DNA of 64,000 bases from CAZWBR01 sp964404205 (GTDB taxonomy: Bacteria; Bacteroidota; Bacteroidia; Bacteroidales; Prolixibacteraceae), in the NCBI GenBank assembly GCA_964404205.1, contig CAYOJD010000002.1, forward strand, positions 1 through 64,000, given 5' to 3'. Below the pieces are notes generated by a model. The model saw only the letters and a list, made by a program, of their open reading frames with translations, made no database searches and was not told where the DNA came from. The position numbers and the translations under genes are program-made. Numbering within the stretch: the stretch's first letter is position 1; each line of letters opens with the position of its first letter. This document shows, piece by piece, positions 60,676 through 64,000 of the stretch.

Positions 60676-62001
60676 CTATTTTGTCTTATAAAGATCTTCG
60701 ACCTTAACCACCTCTACTGCCGTTGAGTCCTTCAATGTTTTACTAACCAAACCATACGGGGCCGTGATAATTTCATCGTCAAGGCTTACCCCTTCGAGAA
60801 TCTCAATATGGGTATTGTCCTGAATGCCGGTCTTCACCTTTACCTGCCGTGCCAAACCATTCTCCATTCTGAAAACTATTTCAAACTGTTCGGGAGCTGA
60901 GCTTTGAGCCATTTTGTCGGACTGATTCTCGGTAGAAGGACCTTCAGCTTCCAGCTTAGAGTTATCGGCTTTTGCAGTCCCATCGTTGGCTCTGGTAGTG
61001 ACCGCCTGAATGGGAACGGCAACAACATCGCGGCGCGTCTTAGTCTGGATCTCTACAGTTGCCGACATTCCCGGCAGGAAGGGATATCTGGTTGTGTCAG
61101 CCGCCATAAGTTCGCTGTACGACTCTGGCAACAACAACACCTTAACGTTAAAGTTAGTCACTTGGTCGACAGCCGTGCCCGAAACATTGGCCGAACTGGC
61201 TATTTCAGTAACCACACCCTTGAATTTCTTTTTCAGGTAAGCATCAATTTCAATTAAAGCAGTATCATTTTTAGCAACCCTTACGATATCATTCTCATTT
61301 ACTTCAACCTTAACCTCCATGATGTTAAGGTTGGCAATGGTCATCAGCTCCGTTCCGGCAAACTGATTTGTACCGACGACACGTTCACCTTGCTCAACAT
61401 TCAATTTGGATACCGTACCATCGATTGGAGCATAGATCTTCGTTTTGGTCAGGTTTTCCTTTGCTTCGCTTACCCCCGACTCCGAACTCTTAATTGAATA
61501 TTGGGCAGCTTGAACCTCCGATTTGGCTACTTTCCATGCGGCTTCAACTGTTTCGAATTCCGACTTGGGAATGGTGTTTCTCTCGTACAACTGTTTCGCA
61601 CGGTTGTAATTTAGCTCCTTTTCGACCAATTGCGCTTCGGCCTGGGCCAGGCGTGCACGTTGTGTATTCAATGCCGCTTCTGTTCTGTTCAGGTTCGAAA
61701 TATAGATATCAGGTTTGATTACCACCAATAAATCGCCCTTTTTCACACGGTCACCTTCTTTTACGGGCAGCTCGATAATCTCACCCGGAACTTCGGGGCT
61801 GATTTTAACCTCAGTCTGAGGTTCAACTTTTCCATTGGCCGTAATTACCTCAGTCAATGTACGACTGGTCACCTTCTCGGTTGACACTTTTAGCTTCATT
61901 TCTTTGCCTATCCAGCCAGCTTTTTTACCTATAACCAGGAGTAGAATCAATAAAACAAAAGCCCCCAAAAGATATGGCCACAACTTTCTCGATTTCTTCA
62001 T
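60676..62001 (-). CDS. RND/MacA-type efflux periplasmic adaptor (HlyD family)
   Basis: 441 residues from ATG at MKKSRKLWPYLLGAF; an upstream ATG (62061) was rejected. A signal anchor is at about 9-27. The lipoyl half-motif ITANGKVEPQTEVKISPEVPG (about 55-75) and its partner IYAPIDGTVSKLNVEQGERV (about 193-212) flank a coiled coil (about 100-190). Beta-barrel and membrane-proximal domains follow, with IQAVTTRA and VKVKTGIQDNTHIEILEGV near the end. It joins an inner-membrane pump to a TolC-type channel; the other parts should be outside the window or upstream of it. Confidence 0.92.
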   Translation of the reverse strand: MKKSRKLWPYLLGAFVLLILLLVIGKKAGWIGKEMKLKVSTEKVTSRTLTEVITANGKVEPQTEVKISPEVPGEIIELPVKEGDRVKKGDLLVVIKPDIYISNLNRTEAALNTQRARLAQAEAQLVEKELNYNRAKQLYERNTIPKSEFETVEAAWKVAKSEVQAAQYSIKSSESGVSEAKENLTKTKIYAPIDGTVSKLNVEQGERVVGTNQFAGTELMTIANLNIMEVKVEVNENDIVRVAKNDTALIEIDAYLKKKFKGVVTEIASSANVSGTAVDQVTNFNVKVLLLPESYSELMAADTTRYPFLPGMSATVEIQTKTRRDVVAVPIQAVTTRANDGTAKADNSKLEAEGPSTENQSDKMAQSSAPEQFEIVFRMENGLARQVKVKTGIQDNTHIEILEGVSLDDEIITAPYGLVSKTLKDSTAVEVVKVEDLYKTK

Positions 62002-62287
62002 ATCAATATTTCTGATTTGTTTCGAATTTTGTCTCAACTCAATACGAACATAAAAGTACAATTATTATTCAGCATTTTCAGAATATTACTGCCGTTTGAC
62101 GGTGAAAAAATATTCATTTAGTCAAAATGATGGGCATCCCAATCTTACAAAAACAGAGTCCACCCGGTTTGTGACAGTGAAATTGTTGAGTTAGATTGCT
62201 TAAATTTGTAATCAATGGCCAATAATGATTACTTTTCTGCAAAAAGAAAACCGGCAACCGAAATAAGGAAGCCATCACAATAATACA

Positions 62288-64000
62288 ATGAACGACAGAG
62301 AGATAAAAGAGATTCATAATCAAATAAGCATTTTACTGGCCAACCGTAAACTCAAGCCGGCTTTCGATAAAATTGAAAAGCTAATTGACGAAAACAGCTT
62401 GGGCGAATACCGCGACAGTTATCTCGACCTGGAACAGACCTACCACCTGATGCTGAAATACACGCTCGAAGGAATTAATGACCCTGAACGGCAAAAAATA
62501 TACAAACATTTACTCTCATCAGCGTTCGAACTGAATGATAAATGCCGCGAATCTTTGTTATTCAAATTTTCACAGTCGATTGAATACCAGAAAAAAAGAG
62601 GCTTTTCGAAACTCTACATCGAAGATACTGGAACCTATTTTCATCTTCTGGAAGATTACCATCTTCAGCAGCAACTGAAAGCCCTTGTCGAAGATTCGCA
62701 TTCAGATCGAAAAAAGGATGCCTTTGAAGCGGAAGTTCATTTACAAAAGGTGCTCAATATCTTTTATCACTTTTGGTTCAGGGAAAAGTTGAGTGAAAAC
62801 GATATTCTTTTCTTCCGAAAACTCATTCAAAGTTCGGTTTTCCCTTTTCAGGAAAAGTCGCTGCTTATTACGGCACTTACCTTTGGGCTTTTACGGCAGT
62901 TCGACGAAAACCGCTTCCTGTTGCTTTTCGAAGCCTGCGAAGAAAGCAATGAAGAGATAAGGCAGCGTGCATTGACCGGATTGGTAATGGCGCTTTACCA
63001 CTTCGACAACCGTATGCCATTTTTTCCTTCCATAACCGGGAGGCTCACCATTCTGGCCGACAGTTCAATTTTCAAAAGCCACCTCGAACAGATCATACTA
63101 CAATTTATCCGAAGCAAGGAGACGGAAAAAATTCAGCGAAAGCTTCAGGATGAAATATTGCCCGAGATGATGAAATTAAGTCCAAACCTTCGGAACAAGT
63201 TAAGTCTTGAAAGCCTTTTGGGCGAAGGAGTGTCGGAGGACAAGAACCCAGAATGGGGGGAGATTTTCAGAGATTCGCCCGGGCTGATGAATAAAATGGA
63301 AGAGCTTTCGGAGATGCAGCTCGAAGGTGCCGATGTTTTTATGAGTTCATTTTCCATGCTGAAAAACTTTCCCTTTTTCAGTGAATTTGCCAACTGGTTC
63401 TATCCGTTCGATCCCAGGCATCCCGAAATCGCACGACGCTCTTCGGCCGAAGATGGAAACAACAAGCTCTTCGAGTTGATCCTGCAATCGCCGATTCTCT
63501 GTAATTCCGATAAGTATTCGTTCTGCTTTAGTATTCAAACGGTTCCTGACGAATATAAAAAGATGATGTCGGAGTCGATGGCTTCTGAATTTGACCAGTT
63601 GGCCGAAGCCGATAAAGAAGACAATATCCTCGAAAACAATAAAAAAGCTGAGATTGTGGCCAGTCAATATATCCGCGATCTTTACCGTTTCTACAAATTG
63701 CATCCCCAACGGGCTGATTTTGAAGATATATTCAACTGGAAATTCGACTTTCACCATAAAAATGCCTTTCGTAAACTGCTGACTGAAGAACCAAGACTGC
63801 TTCGCAACATTGCCGAATTCACCTTTGCAAAGAATTATTTCGCTGAAGCTGCCGATATTTATACCCTTTTAACGGATGAGAATAGCAATGATCCGGAATT
63901 ACTGCAAAAACTGGCCTTTTGCCATCAAAAAAACGGAGACTACGCTCTGGCATTGAACAACTACCTGAAAGCCGATCTTTTCGAGCAGAATAAGCTTTGG
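62288..64000 (+). CDS. Large TPR-repeat protein, truncated by the right edge
   Basis: The frame opens with ATG at 62288 (MNDREIKEIHNQISILLANR) and continues without a stop to base 64000: 571 codons, C-terminus missing. The protein is rich in helices, with NRKLKPAFDKIEKLIDENSL at the start and a TPR-like end (EFTFAKNYFAEAADIYTLL, AFCHQKNGDYALALNNYLKA). Residues about 380-400 include FPFFSEFANWFYPFDPRHPE. Large tetratricopeptide-repeat proteins of this kind are common in Bacteroidales and act as scaffolds; the function is unknown. The upstream efflux adaptor gene is divergent. Confidence 0.85.
   Translation, partial: MNDREIKEIHNQISILLANRKLKPAFDKIEKLIDENSLGEYRDSYLDLEQTYHLMLKYTLEGINDPERQKIYKHLLSSAFELNDKCRESLLFKFSQSIEYQKKRGFSKLYIEDTGTYFHLLEDYHLQQQLKALVEDSHSDRKKDAFEAEVHLQKVLNIFYHFWFREKLSENDILFFRKLIQSSVFPFQEKSLLITALTFGLLRQFDENRFLLLFEACEESNEEIRQRALTGLVMALYHFDNRMPFFPSITGRLTILADSSIFKSHLEQIILQFIRSKETEKIQRKLQDEILPEMMKLSPNLRNKLSLESLLGEGVSEDKNPEWGEIFRDSPGLMNKMEELSEMQLEGADVFMSSFSMLKNFPFFSEFANWFYPFDPRHPEIARRSSAEDGNNKLFELILQSPILCNSDKYSFCFSIQTVPDEYKKMMSESMASEFDQLAEADKEDNILENNKKAEIVASQYIRDLYRFYKLHPQRADFEDIFNWKFDFHHKNAFRKLLTEEPRLLRNIAEFTFAKNYFAEAADIYTLLTDENSNDPELLQKLAFCHQKNGDYALALNNYLKADLFEQNKLW

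Overview
The window reads as a draft-assembly fragment (N runs at 38014-38023 and 53934-54033) of a Bacteroidota chromosome, probably from an anaerobic or facultative member of the Bacteroidales/Marinilabiliales side. Evidence: a GldA-type ABC ATPase, a DUF4296 lipoprotein, a TonB-receptor-like outer membrane barrel, LytS/LytTR signalling, the long insert-containing form of IspG, scarce Shine-Dalgarno sequences, and several promoters of the phylum-specific type (TTTG, 19-21 bases, TAnnTTTG). Genus cannot be fixed from the sequence alone.

Layout. 1-3.8 kb is an accessory edge: a gene tail, an unrecognised 403-residue protein, an excisionase-like helix-turn-helix protein and a DUF234-type ATPase, ending in a tRNA 3'-end-like sequence that could be an attachment-site remnant. 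3.8-7.8 kb is a tightly packed minus-strand operon (MlaE-type permease, MlaF-type ATPase, DUF4296 lipoprotein, amidohydrolase, radical SAM protein). 8-31 kb is mostly housekeeping: mannose-1-phosphate guanylyltransferase, M23 peptidase, YitT, sucCD, two HAD phosphatases, DUF1848, ispG, gldA-like, metK behind a SAM-II-type riboswitch, comF, ubiX, an outer membrane barrel, a sirtuin, an XRE-cupin regulator with an acyl-CoA ligase, a methyltransferase and a Tat-exported aldo/keto reductase.

32-56 kb holds a CNNM/CBS membrane protein, gltX, a DUF748 protein, an aquaporin, gcvH, tsaE, alanine dehydrogenase, and an alpha-glucan group (pullulanase, 4-alpha-glucanotransferase with two starch-binding domains) that flanks a LiaF-like/LytS/LytTR envelope-signalling operon. 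These are followed by a MATE exporter, a GT39 glycosyltransferase, a GH30 hydrolase, the assembly gap, glnS and folB.

56.5-59.1 kb carries tRNA-Cys and then the most distinctive locus: a five-gene minus-strand operon DUF134 regulator - NifX-like - DUF1847 - metallo-beta-lactamase-fold protein - NifX-like. Its promoter spacer is filled by a perfect 22-bp palindrome, strongly suggesting self-regulation by the DUF134 protein. No nitrogenase or MinD-type ATPase is present, so this looks like a free-standing metal-sulfur cluster or metal-handling module of unknown purpose. The window ends with kbl, an RND/MacA-type efflux adaptor and a large TPR protein that runs off the right edge.
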